Of a DNA stretch of 64,000 nucleotides, positions 11,876 through 22,410 are shown in pieces. The stretch's first letter is position 1; each line of letters starts with the position of its first letter. The stretch is taken from the NCBI GenBank assembly GCA_029844215.1, contig CM056718.1, forward strand, positions 85,610,764-85,674,763. Direction: 5' to 3'. The notes under the pieces are model-generated. The model saw nothing but the letters and a program-made list of their open reading frames with translations. It made no database searches and was not told the DNA's origin. Position numbers and translations under genes: made by a program. This DNA is from Przewalskia tangutica. Taxonomy: Eukaryota; Streptophyta; Magnoliopsida; Solanales; Solanaceae.

Positions 11876-13150
11876 ATGCCTCCGCAAGCGCAACCCGCCC
11901 AGAGCGGCAAGGCCGTGGGAGCCGCTAGTGGGACACAGAGGAGTACGAGGCGCAGCCCTGGCCATTACCGAGATAGTTCTTGACGGCGAGTTTTGCGACG
12001 CCACCCAAAGAGGTTAGAGCCGCAGATGGCTGCAGAGACCACGACCGAGCCTCCAGCCCCACACCGGAGCGAGGAGATGGGTTACAAGGAGATGGCCCGA
12101 TTCTTGCCGTGATCGTGGCCGAACACGGCGAGAGGCCGGATGCAGCAGCCTTCGATTCAGTAGCCGTAGTTCATCCCAGATCGGATAGTTTGAGGCTACG
12201 GGATTTTCTGAGTTGTATTCCGCCAGAGTTCTACGGTCGAGGCACGAGGATGATCCGCAGGAGTTCATCCGCCGATTCATGAGGATCATGCGAGTGATCG
12301 AGGCTTGAGACCGAGTCCGTGATTTTCGGTTCAGACGGCCGCGTGATACCGCAATGATCGTTTGATTCATGGGAGCGTCCCGGGGAGCATGCGCCCCGCT
12401 TGGGGACGAGTTCTCGAGGCATTTCACCATTTCTTGCCGCCGCAGATGAGCGAGGGCACGGGCCGAGTTTACGCCGAGACAGCGAGGACGCACAGCCGGG
12501 AGTACAACGTAGTTCGACTCGTTGGCTCGATATGTCCCTGCGTTAGTAGCTTATATGGAGGAGAGAGTGCACCGCTACGTCAATGGGCTTGTTGACTACT
12601 TGGCAGTCTTGTTCGTGTATCGCTCACCGGGCATGGACATCGCCCGCACGCAGCTCATGCACTAGGTGTGAGGCACGAGAGACCGACGGATTGACCAATA
12701 TCGCCAGAAGAGGCGGGACAGCAGGTCCTTTGATAACTTTCAAGGCGGACCGCCAGAAGAGACTAGTTATACGCCGCCGCAAGATGCAGTGGTCCTCATG
12801 CCTTCGTGGCCTCCAGAGTATTCGAGAGCGTCGTGGCTCCGAGGTTCAGTTTTGAGGAGTTGGGGTCTGTCGGAGAAGCCACCCCGACCTAAGTGTAACC
12901 AACAGGTAAACCCCATTCGGAAGTGTCGAGGACTTGTTTTACATGTGGCGGGGCCATTTTGCGAAATTGTCCTACCGAGGTAGCGCGGATGTTGAGACTC
13001 ACGCCCGGGATCATTGCGGGTTCTTCGCCTTCGATAAAGGCGGTGTTCATATACTGCAGGCGAGCGAAGTGGTCGTGGAAGTTCGATTATAAGCGGTCCT
13101 TGAAATCGCCTATTTGTTTTTGTGATATCGGGTATATCCTTGACCTCTAA
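11876..13150 (+). pseudogene. Decayed retrotransposon gag
   Basis: The likely start is ATG 11876, followed by a Pro/Gln/Ala-rich opening also seen in the related gag at 2986. In successive frames the capsid-type motif FLSCIPPEFYG (about 12,210) is followed after a frameshift by DPQEFIRRFMRIMRVIEA (12,252-12,308). A zinc-knuckle-like CFTCGGAILRNCP lies at about 12,935-12,975. Gag normally packages element RNA. This copy cannot make it, because frames are broken several times and the zinc knuckle lacks its Gly-His pair. No pol follows before 13,673. Confidence 0.75.
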
Positions 13151-13641
13151 GAGACTAGTATGCATTTGTATTAAGATAAGTATATTTTTAATTATTATGT
13201 TCGATAGCATTATGTTGGTGTGATAATTCCATGGGTAGTGTAAGATGGAAGTGGTAGCTTTCATGACGTGAATTAGTAAGATTGTTCGGATCGGAACGAG
13301 AGAGATCGCGATAGCGAGTCGGGTTGAGGCCAAGTCGCGGGTCAACCGGCCGGATTGAGGTGGGGTCGGTTCGAGGTGGTCGCCACGGTGGTAGGTCACG
13401 CGGGTGCTAGCCCAATTTTAGGTAACCATCGTATGAGTTCGTGGACGCGTTCGACCGATCGGATCGTGAAGGCGGAGATAGGCCTTAGAGTAAATTGAAG
13501 CTAGTAGAGCTATTGTGAGATTAGAAATGATTTCTCGTTAGCTTGGATTTGTATGTTACTATGGCCGTTGATGGCGTGATTGGTTTCGTAAGTATAGTAG
13601 TGAAGACTATACCTGACACGCTCGTTTGGAGACTTAGAAGG

Positions 13642-13672
13642 AACATTCGGACGAATGTTTCTAAGGGAAGAA
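13642..13672 (+). promoter_or_regulatory. PPT-proximal hairpin and polypurine tract
   Basis: AACATTCG (13642-13649) and CGAATGTT (13652-13659) form a perfect 8-bp inverted repeat. It is followed by purine-rich AAGGGAAGAA (13663-13672), which abuts the 3' LTR. The purine tract primes plus-strand synthesis. The same hairpin occurs next to the PPTs at 4024 and 45,325. Confidence 0.8.
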
Positions 13673-16600
13673 TGTTATACCCGTAGTTCCGTGGTATGTA
13701 TGTGAGGGCGTGCGTGCGAGAATACGGCATGAAATTTTGGAAAGAAAGGAAGATGTGATTTTTCACTAAAAGTTCCGGTTTTGTGAAGAAAAAGGTTCGT
13801 TAATGGGAATTGGATTCCCAGATTTGGTATTTGGACTTCTTGGATTATATTAGAATTTTGAGGTTTTATTTTCAGAAATGGTCACGTGGGACCCACGGGA
13901 GAAATTTACGGTTTTGTGGGGCCCGCTTTGTTTTTGAGATTCCGGTATTTTGGATATTTTCTAAGACGAAATATTTTGATTTAGTCGGGGCGACACGTGT
14001 CACCCCATGTGGCACCTTGGCGAATGGTGGGACAGTGGCTAGCCACTGTCCTCGCCGAATGGGTTGACAAGTGGCAAGCCACTGGCCCTTGTTGTTGGCC
14101 ATGTGGTGTGGTGGGACCCACACACACATGGCCCAATCTTGACCCTACACTTACCTTGATCTTGGCCTCAATCCTCTATATAAACCCCTTAAGTTGAAGA
14201 AGTAAATCATCCTCACTTGAAAGCTTTCCAAAGCAAATGTTTTCCCTCCCTTTGTGTAGATTTCGTCCTCCTCTTGTGTAGAAAATACTTGGTGTATTGT
14301 TGTATAATCCCAAATACCTTGGCCTAGTATCCCTAGTAGTATTCCAAAGTTATTTCAATACTAGGAGCTGAAATACTACTTTATTCCAATACCAGAAACG
14401 AAACCCTAGAAAAATCTTCCTAGCTTGGTGGAAGTATTTAGAGAAGTTGTTTAGAAACTTCTAAGGGTCGCTGGAGCGGTTGAGCGTAAGGATTGAGCTA
14501 AACGTTGCTCGGGATCGACTTATAACTTGGATAATTTTTGGGCTTATCGAGGTAATGATCTATGTCCCCTATCAGAATTGGATATTACATATTGTAGTAG
14601 TTATACTTGAGTATATTATATTGGAAGGATGATTATAAAGGATTAATGTATTTACATTGACCGCACTTAGTAGACTTGTGTAAGTATTATTGTGAAGATA
14701 TTTGAACACGTCCGGTTAGGCGTGTAATCCACTGAGTTGTTGGCCCAGTAGCGGGCCAGTAAGTGAGGAGATTTATGTGATAGCGGGGAGGTCTTTGCAG
14801 AAATTTACGTAGAATAAGGAATCTTGTGTTTAGAATATTCTACGGAGAGTGCTAGAAGTTGATTTATATATTATGGTTGTTATAGGTGGATCTTTCTACG
14901 CCGCATACTTGACTTGGCTTGTGGTTTAAGCTAAAGGTATGTGATTCTTCCTATACTCTTGAGCATGATTGTTGTGAACTATATAGTACGGTGACGTGCG
15001 TGTGAAACAATTTTTGTTTGTTTTAAAACATAAAGTGTTATAATGGCTTTATGGGAAGTTAGTTATAACGACTTTATGAAGATAAAAGAAAGATTTGGTT
15101 TTGTGATAAAGCGACTTGATTTTGAAAGTTAAGAGACTTGATCTTGAAAGATAAGAGACTTGACTTATAACGACTTGTTTTCGAAAAGGAGAAGTAACTT
15201 GATTTAAGTATAGGTGACTTTCTTTGAAAAGAGTAAGTTAATTGGGTTTTAAAAAGAGTATACTTGATGTTGTTCTAAAAGAAAAGCACTTGGTTTATAA
15301 AGTATAGAGTACTTGATTTTAAAAGCCTTGTAAAGATTTTTACGAAGGTGAAGTAATTTGGTTTAAAAGTAAAACGTGTATTCTTTATATACTACGATTA
15401 TTAGTATCATGTGGCTTTAACGTAGAAAGAGGTCTTTTTTAAATAACGAAATTATGTAGTATTTTGGGTTTGAAACCGGATTGTTGATTAAAATGAATGT
15501 ATGTTAAACTTGCTATGCTTGTTGTGATAGTCTTTGATGTGCAAGTGTTTTGTTGATGTCTTCGTGACTCTGGGAGGCGGCTATCGATTGATTATTTGGA
15601 CATACCGGCGTTGGGTGGTCGCGAGTATCGTCCACTTTGAGTATCGATCGTTGTTTCAGATCGCCGTGACTCTGCGGGAGGCATTATCCGATTTATTTCC
15701 TTTGGACACGCCGACGTGATGGATGTTCCACGCACGTCGATAGGATGGTTTCATGGCGTGACTTCCGAGGTAAGATCGGCATGCGGTCATTGTGAGGTTC
15801 GATCGTTAGTCCACGGACCGCTAATCCATGAAGCTTGCCGCGGTGACGGCGATCACGGGCTTAGTTTGTGCGTGTGGTTCGCACACTTTAGATACTTGTT
15901 ACGGTCATTTTCTGCACCGGTAGCCTCGGTAGATAGCTTAAGATACTTGCCTCGGCCATATCTTGTGAGACGGTAGGCTATCAGACGTTAGCTTAAGATA
16001 CTTGCCTCGGCGATTCGTGGCTAGCTTTTGGGTAGTAGTTGGCTTAGTACCTTGCAGTGATGGGATATGACTAGCTTTTGGGTGGTAGTTGGCTATTCTA
16101 CTTGCCCGTCGGTTTTGATGACGCAGCGTGATCTAGTGTTCGAGTTCACATATGGGTGTTGTTTTACATCATATGCTGCCGTGATGAGAATGAGTTCCAC
16201 GGCGCATGAGTGGTATTATGGGCGTGAGACCCATAATTATGTGTGAGTGATTATTCGGGATATCGTCCCTTACTTGACATAATCGTTTACGTATTGCGAA
16301 ATGGTTTTATAAAATGATGAAATGTGATTTCATTACGATTTTCGCCACATACTGTACTGCCAGATCGACCTCGCTTCGAAGCTGCGTTCACGCCGCAGGT
16401 AGGTACACCGATTGGTTGATCTCGCTCATGGATCGCAGTCATTGGGAAGCTCGTTCCTCCGAGGCTTATCTTTGGTATACCCTGTCATCAGAGGTACTTG
16501 TACATTCGTGGTATGGCGGCCCGTCCCGTCATAGTTGTTGTATATCTTAAGTGCCAGAGTAATCACAAGTGTGGTTTGTAAAAAGGATAACTGTCGGGTT

Positions 16601-16753
16601 TTATGTTTATATACTGAAGGCAACGGTTGGGTTGGCCTGTTTATTTATTTATGTCTCTCATTTCATGTGTAAAGTTTTTATTTCATTGGTTTTCTCGATG
16701 TTGTATCACCAGGGTGCCAGGGTAAGGCACCATGTGCCCGGTTTCGCGTCACA
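13673..16753 (+). repeat. 3' LTR (3,081 bp)
   Basis: Starts TGTTATACCCGTAG and ends CGCGTCACA. It shares long identical stretches with the 5' LTR, including CTCTATATAAACCCC near 14,172-14,190 and the paired palindromic motif at 15,029-15,078. It lacks a few bases relative to the 5' LTR, chiefly in runs of G or C. Confidence 0.88.
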
Positions 16754-17752
16754 CAAAGTCTCCTTTCCAACTTCTTTTCAATCCAAGTTATTTAGTATGA
16801 CATGTAATCAAGCCGAAATCGATTAAAGCTACTACAATCCTCTAGTAGATAACATGCGACGACTTTAGGTAACGACCAAATTGTAATTCAAATTCAAATG
16901 ACTCAATCATGTCAATTTCGGATTTCTAGCCTTCAAAAATCCATAGTACTTACCAATCTCTAATACATGCTTCACGTGGTCTAAATCAACTATAACAAGT
17001 ATTATAACTTATATCCAAGAGAAGGGGGGAAACTTTTACCTTTTGGAATAGCCCACAAAAGCCCTTTTTCTTCAACTTCTTTCCCGTCAAACTCGTCCAC
17101 CCGCGCTTCCCACAAGTTTACCCACACCTTGCCTTCTTGCCGCCGCTCCAACAATTTCCTTAGGCTAGGTTTTCTTCAAAAACCTAGAGAGAAAAGGGAG
17201 AGGATTTCTTAGGAGGGTTAGATGAAATGACCAAGTCTTCCAAGAATTGGCCCTAAAATAGGACCCTTTTCTTGGTCAAAAAGATGGGAGGGACACTTGT
17301 CACCCTCCCATGGGCCATTTTCAAAAATATCCCCTGATTTCAGCCCATTCCGCTGACCAAAATCCCGCCGCGCGCTGCCACGGCGGCCATGGCGCTCCAC
17401 TTCGAGAATTTCCAAGATTCGGCGCGGCCAGATTCCGGCGCGGCTACGCACCCATGAACCTCAAGATAATCTGGCGCGCGGCCGCTCCGGCGCGTACTGT
17501 GACCCCTGAACCGAAACTACTGCTTTGCCTGACTGCGCACCGAACTTGTAACTTCCATAACTTTCGACCCCGATGTCCTATCGACGGGCGGTTTGTTGCT
17601 TTGGGAACTAGATTTAACGGACTACACACTAGGCTTTTTAAACACCTAACAATACTTAACAACTGGGGTACAACACTCCAAGGTAGACTCAAAATCCGAC
17701 CAACACATGTTTGTCAACTTATCTTATCTTCTTGAATTTACGGGGTGTAACA
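16754..17752 (-). mobile_element. Terminal part of an older minus-strand LTR (target of the 8568-16753 insertion)
   Basis: Ends TTTACGGGGTGTAACA at 17,752, the reverse complement of the TGTTACACCCCGTAA start of these LTRs. It opens with the second CAAAG target duplication. Its continuation across the insertion is 8463-8567. The segment CCTATCGACGGGCGGTTTG (about 17,577) resembles CCTATCGACGAGTGGTTTG in the LTRs near 44,427 and 51,497, showing distant kinship with that family. The 141-codon ORF at 17,310-17,735 is LTR sequence, not a gene. Confidence 0.6.
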
Positions 17753-19207
17753 GATATGAGTCAGTATTCTTTCATGGGGTCGAAAAATATGTTAAAATGG
17801 TGAGAGCTAATTAAACTAAAGGCCATGTTAATTAGTTAACGAATGTGTTCAATAAAAATTACATTAGAGTTTAATTTCAAGTCTATCTTTTTCTTCAATA
17901 TACAATGTCGAATTTGTCACTTAAAATGTTGGTCGAATCAGTGTGTGAGATATAGAGGTTTTTTTACTTGAGGTCAATACACACCTTGTTTACAGAGTAA
18001 TGTACTTTGACCCTGTCCTAAGTTTAAATTCCTTATTGGATAAGACACAACTTGTGTTGGGTGCATTATGATGCAAACTAATGTGGTAATTGAGCCAAGA
18101 ATATGATTTATTCATCGATTGGATATTCGAGAGAACACTCAACTACTCAGTGATATTAGGTCGACCAAGTCATTGGCTAATGCAAGAGACATTCAAAATA
18201 TGGTCTAGTTGTCGACTAATATAAATGAGATAAAGTGATCAAGCCATTTGGATAGACACATGACAAATTCTAAGATTGACCGAGTGTGTCGCGAATGAAA
18301 TGAATTTATAGTCTCACATAAATGTTATGTTTTCTAGATTCATGTAAACGTACTTCACATATTAAATTCGTTATACATCGTAGTCTAGGAGTTCCGTATG
18401 GACCTTAATTTGATTAGTGTCGATATATGAAGGCCTAAAGGATCACACTATGTTGATTGTTTTTTCGGTCTAAGGATGTATTTAGATAATATTAAATATT
18501 CGAATTAGAATCGAGATGTTTAAATTGATAATAAATTATGGGATAATTTCTATTTGATGGAAATTATTTAATTAAGTCAAAATTGGATTTTGGATTTAAT
18601 TAAACGTGCTGAATATATATTAGGTGATGAGACGTGAAGGGCCGCAACGCCTATCAAGATTGAGCCGCGACGCTGACCAATGCCGCGACGCCTGCTAGGT
18701 CAGACCGATGCTAACTCAAGATGAGCCGGTCGATCGCCCATCAGACCTCATATCTAGAAATAATTACTAAAAAAAATTCAAATATACAACTTTCATTATC
18801 CTATTTAAATATCTAGAAATAATTTGGGTCAGGCTTGGGGCCCAACCCTAATATGATTTTTGACCTAATCCCTTCTATATAAACAACACTACCCCATAAG
18901 TTTAAGGTTTGTCTTGAAGTAATTTGAGAACTTTATTATCACATACCAATTCAACTTTCTGAACTCAGAGTTTAGAAGAGAAAACCCTCTCGAACGTCTG
19001 TCAAGATTTCATATATCGTAGCAAGACTTGCACTTGTAAGGACAATCGCTCCCTATAGTAAAGACTCCATAAATTATCAACTGTAAGTTATCTGTTTATA
19101 TCTTTACAGGTTTCAATTGTAACTATACCAGACATAATTGTTTGGGTAAGTAAGTTGAAACAAAATTTTAAACTTTCGTTGCGTCTTATGTATTTTGAAC
19201 ACAACAA
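17753..19207 (+). mobile_element. Possible copia-like LTR remnant, boundaries uncertain
   Basis: No ORF of interest. A plant LTR-like promoter (TATATAAACAACAC at about 18,875) is followed by a leader rich in TTTGAGAACTTT-type sequence. The right part ends TTTCGTTGCGTCTTATG...GAACACAACA (19,207), which resembles the 3' end of many copia LTRs, but no primer site follows. It is probably a solo or truncated LTR. The left boundary was not found. Confidence 0.35.
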
Positions 19208-20167
19208 ATCACTACAATATGTGATGTGATTTTTTATTTTTTAAGTACATACATATATTTTGAACCCCTAAACACAATACTAGATGTTGAGTTAGTGGTC
19301 AAGGGTTTCAAAATTAACCTTGAAATTCCAAATTCAAATCACAAACACTATATATTTTTAAAAATCCTTTGGGAAAATACTAGATCCGTGATTGATGTTT
19401 GGGCCATTTTTGCCACTTCTAGGCTTGGGAAGAGCACGCGTGTCTGCAACTGATGTGCGAACTTTTATTAGTTTTTTAAAGGTGAGTAACAAAACAAAAC
19501 AAAAGGATGAAACGTGGTAACTTCACGAAACTTTAAGGATGCTTTTTGTTTACAATTAATTGTTTCAAGGATGTAGTTTAAATGGTGAGTATAATTTAGG
19601 GATGTTTTGGGGCAAAAACTCCCTTTAATAACTTTCGGAAAGAATTAATTTTCGGTGGGAAGTCTTTCCCTATTCTTCCGGGCAGTATTCAATTAGGATT
19701 TTAAAAGACTTTTTTGGGATAAATAAGTTTTATAGATTTTAAAAGACTATTTAAGATTATTATGATTTTAAAAGACTATTTTGACAATCAAGATTTCTTA
19801 TGTTTGAATTTTAAAAGATTTATCATAAGATTTGAAAGGACCACATGAAATTTTTCTCCAATCCTTTTGCTCTCATCATCCCCACTTTTTTATAATTTTT
19901 CATTACTAATTTTCAATGTAAAATATATCAAAAGTCGTTATTGTACTTCTTAATATAACAATATATAGTATTTCAAGTTCCATTAACTATCCTTTCTCAT
20001 TAATTGTCTAAAATATTACTTAATTCTATAAATAACAATAAAAAGTTTAACCAAATTCCAATATCAATAGTTCAACAAAATTATAACCCAAATAGTTAAA
20101 CCAAAGTAAAATAAAATAGCACAAACAAATGTAAGGATCTCATGCTTTCTCCTATTACAGTTGAATT
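19208..20167. other. AT-rich intergenic stretch, no gene seen
   Basis: No coding signal. At 19,690-19,830 the phrase GATTTTAAAAGACT recurs four or five times, as in some AT-rich MITEs. Related AAAAGACTTT phrases occur at 25,550-25,770 on the far side of the minus-strand LTR, which suggests that LTR may have inserted into or beside such an element. I could not define terminal inverted repeats. Confidence 0.4.
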
Positions 20168-21074
20168 GTTCACGTGGCTTGAGGGCTTATCGCCACACCG
20201 AACCCCGCGTGATCGATGCCCTACCCAGGCACCCTTCTACCTTAACAATACAAGTAAGGCTGAATCAAATAACACCTCATTTTTTTAAAACGAACGTGCG
20301 TGCAAGTGGCAAAGCCAAGCGTGCCATATATACATAAACTAAAGACACTACACCGCATACGAGTCCAATCCTACATATACGGCTGCACTTGGAGTTAAAT
20401 CAACTATGACGGGACAAGGCCCCGCCGTACCCAAAACTGTACAAAGCATGTACTGAAGGATATATACTAGGAAGATAAACTCCTGAACAGAGGGAGCTAT
20501 CCAAAAACCCTGAGCAGGATCCTACACCTGCCGATCACCGAATCTGCACCTAAACTGCGGCGTGAACGCGGCCCGAAGGAGGTCGATGCGAAGAATGTAC
20601 CAAGTATGTGAGCGATGAAATGCGTAATAAAATCATAGCGATCTAAATAACACGGAGACATGTATGATATCCAACCTCTGATCATAACACATAAGCGGTC
20701 ATATCAAGTCGTGGACGCAGGCCTCAAAGTCATTACTCAATATAACCACGGGTCTCACGCCATAATATCAATCATGTCCGTGGAATCCTTCCTCACCGCT
20801 GCCATCCGATGTAATAACACCAATAAGGATACATGAACACCAAGTCCCACCTGTCCTCAATACCTCGTGGTCCCATGCCCTAATCCCACCTCGTAAAGCG
20901 TGACCGTAGGGTAACACAAACAACCGGGACATATATGATAATCAAAATACAACACATCAGGCCTTACTAACAATGAGAGTAAATGTAGTATCCTTACAAT
21001 ATAAACTAGGAAGCTCATGATCAGCGGGACCATCCGCGCAGATCATTTAGCAATCCTATTCCGGGACTATTTCA

Positions 21075-21375
21075 CCGCGTAGGTCGCGTGGACGCGTGAG
21101 GTATTCTCGCATAGCCGGACCCGCCCGCGTGGGACTATTTCACCCGCGTAAGCCCTTTCGGACCCGCACGAGGTATTCTCGCATAGACTATTTCACCCGC
21201 ATAAGCCCTTACGGACTCGCACGAGGTATTCTCGCATAGGTGGACCCGCCCGCGAGACTATTTCACCCGCATAAGCCCTACGGACTCGCGTGAGGTATTC
21301 CTCGCATAGTGGACCCGCCCGTGAGACTATTTCACCCGCATAAGCCCTACGGACTCGCATGAGGTATTCTCGCGT
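21075..21375 (-). repeat. GC-rich tandem array in the minus-strand LTR
   Basis: About five imperfect units contain GACTATTTCACCCGC, GCATAAGCCCT, CGGACTCGC and GAGGTATTCTCGCATAG. It is the inverted equivalent of the three-unit array at 6953-7135, so copy number differs between LTRs of one family. Confidence 0.85.
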
Positions 21376-21479
21376 CGTGGGTAGCAAATCCACGGAATTA
21401 TGCAAATGCCACAAACCCGGAATGACCAAACGACCGATATACCAATAGCACACAACCTGCTATTTCCGACACATAGGCA

Positions 21480-22410
21480 ATTCTCGATTAACAAGCCCAA
21501 GTACTTATCACGGCATACTTAGACAAATTCTCAATTTATCGTCAAGTACTAATCAAGGCATACATAGAATAATTCTCTTTAACAAGCCAAAGTACTTATC
21601 AAGGCACACTTAGAATAATTCTCTTTATCAAGCCAAAGTACTTATCAAGGCACACTTAGACAAATCCTCAATTTATCAAGCCAAGGTACTAATCAAGTTA
21701 TACATAGAATAATTCTCTTTTAACAAGCCAAAGTACTTATCAAGGCACACTTAGAATAATTCTCTTTTAACAAGCCAAAGTACTTATCAAGGCACACTTA
21801 GACAAATCCTCAATTTATCAAGCCAAGGTACTAATCAAGTTATACATAGAATAATTCTCTTTTAACAAGCCAAAGTACTTATCAAGGCACACTTAGAATA
21901 ATTCTCTTTTAACAAGCCAAAGTACTAATCAAGACATACATAGAATAATTCTCTTTTAACAAGCCAAAGTACTTATCAAGGCACACTTAGAATAATTCCC
22001 TTTTAACAAGCCAAAGTACTTATCAAGGCACACTTAGACAAATCCTCAATTTATCAAGCCAAGGTACTAATCAAGTTATACATAGAATAATTCTCTTTTA
22101 ACAAGCCAAAGTACTAATCAAGACATACATAGAATAATTCTCTTTTAACAAGCCAAAGTACTTATCAAGGCACACTTAGACAAATCCTCAATTTATCAAG
22201 CCAAGGTACTAATCAAGTTATACATAGAATAATTCTCTTTTAACAAGCCAAAGTACTTATCAAGGCACACTTAGAATAATTCTCTTTTAACAAGCCAAAG
22301 TACTAATCAAGGCATACATAGAATAATTCTCTTTTAACAAGCCAAAGTACTTATCAAGGCACACTTAGAATAAATCTCTTTTAACAAGCCAAAGTACTAT
22401 GTACGTACAT
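21480..22410 (-). repeat. Expanded minisatellite in the minus-strand LTR
   Basis: About twenty 45-50-bp half-units with cores CAAGCCAAAGTACTTATC, AAGGCACACTTAGA and ATAATTCTCTTTTAAC. Half-unit types are mixed, including a variant with ATCAAGTTATACATAG. It is roughly twice the length of the 6335-6835 array and less regular in order. Confidence 0.9.

Larger units (their letters stand above)
8568..16753 (+). mobile_element. Full-length non-autonomous gypsy-like LTR retrotransposon (gag only)
   Basis: Two long LTRs (8568-11675 and 13673-16753) of the same sequence flank a 2.0-kb internal region. The 5-bp direct repeats CAAAG at 8563-8567 and 16754-16758 bracket it exactly. A tRNA-Met primer site follows the first LTR and a purine tract precedes the second. 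The internal region holds only a decayed gag; no pol domain was recognised, and 2 kb is too short for one. This is the architecture called TR-GAG or gag-retaining LARD, mobilised in trans by an autonomous relative. It inserted into an older minus-strand LTR. Most visible differences between the two LTRs are small indels in homopolymer or GC-rich runs. Confidence 0.88.

Noticed and set aside
11980..13399. Overlapping ORFs on both strands, including a 210-codon minus ORF
   Set aside because: They are shadows of the broken gag region; only the + strand frames show gag motifs.
17310..17735. 141-codon + ORF and its minus-strand partner
   Set aside because: GC-rich part of a minus-strand LTR; no domain and no codon pattern that suggests a gene.
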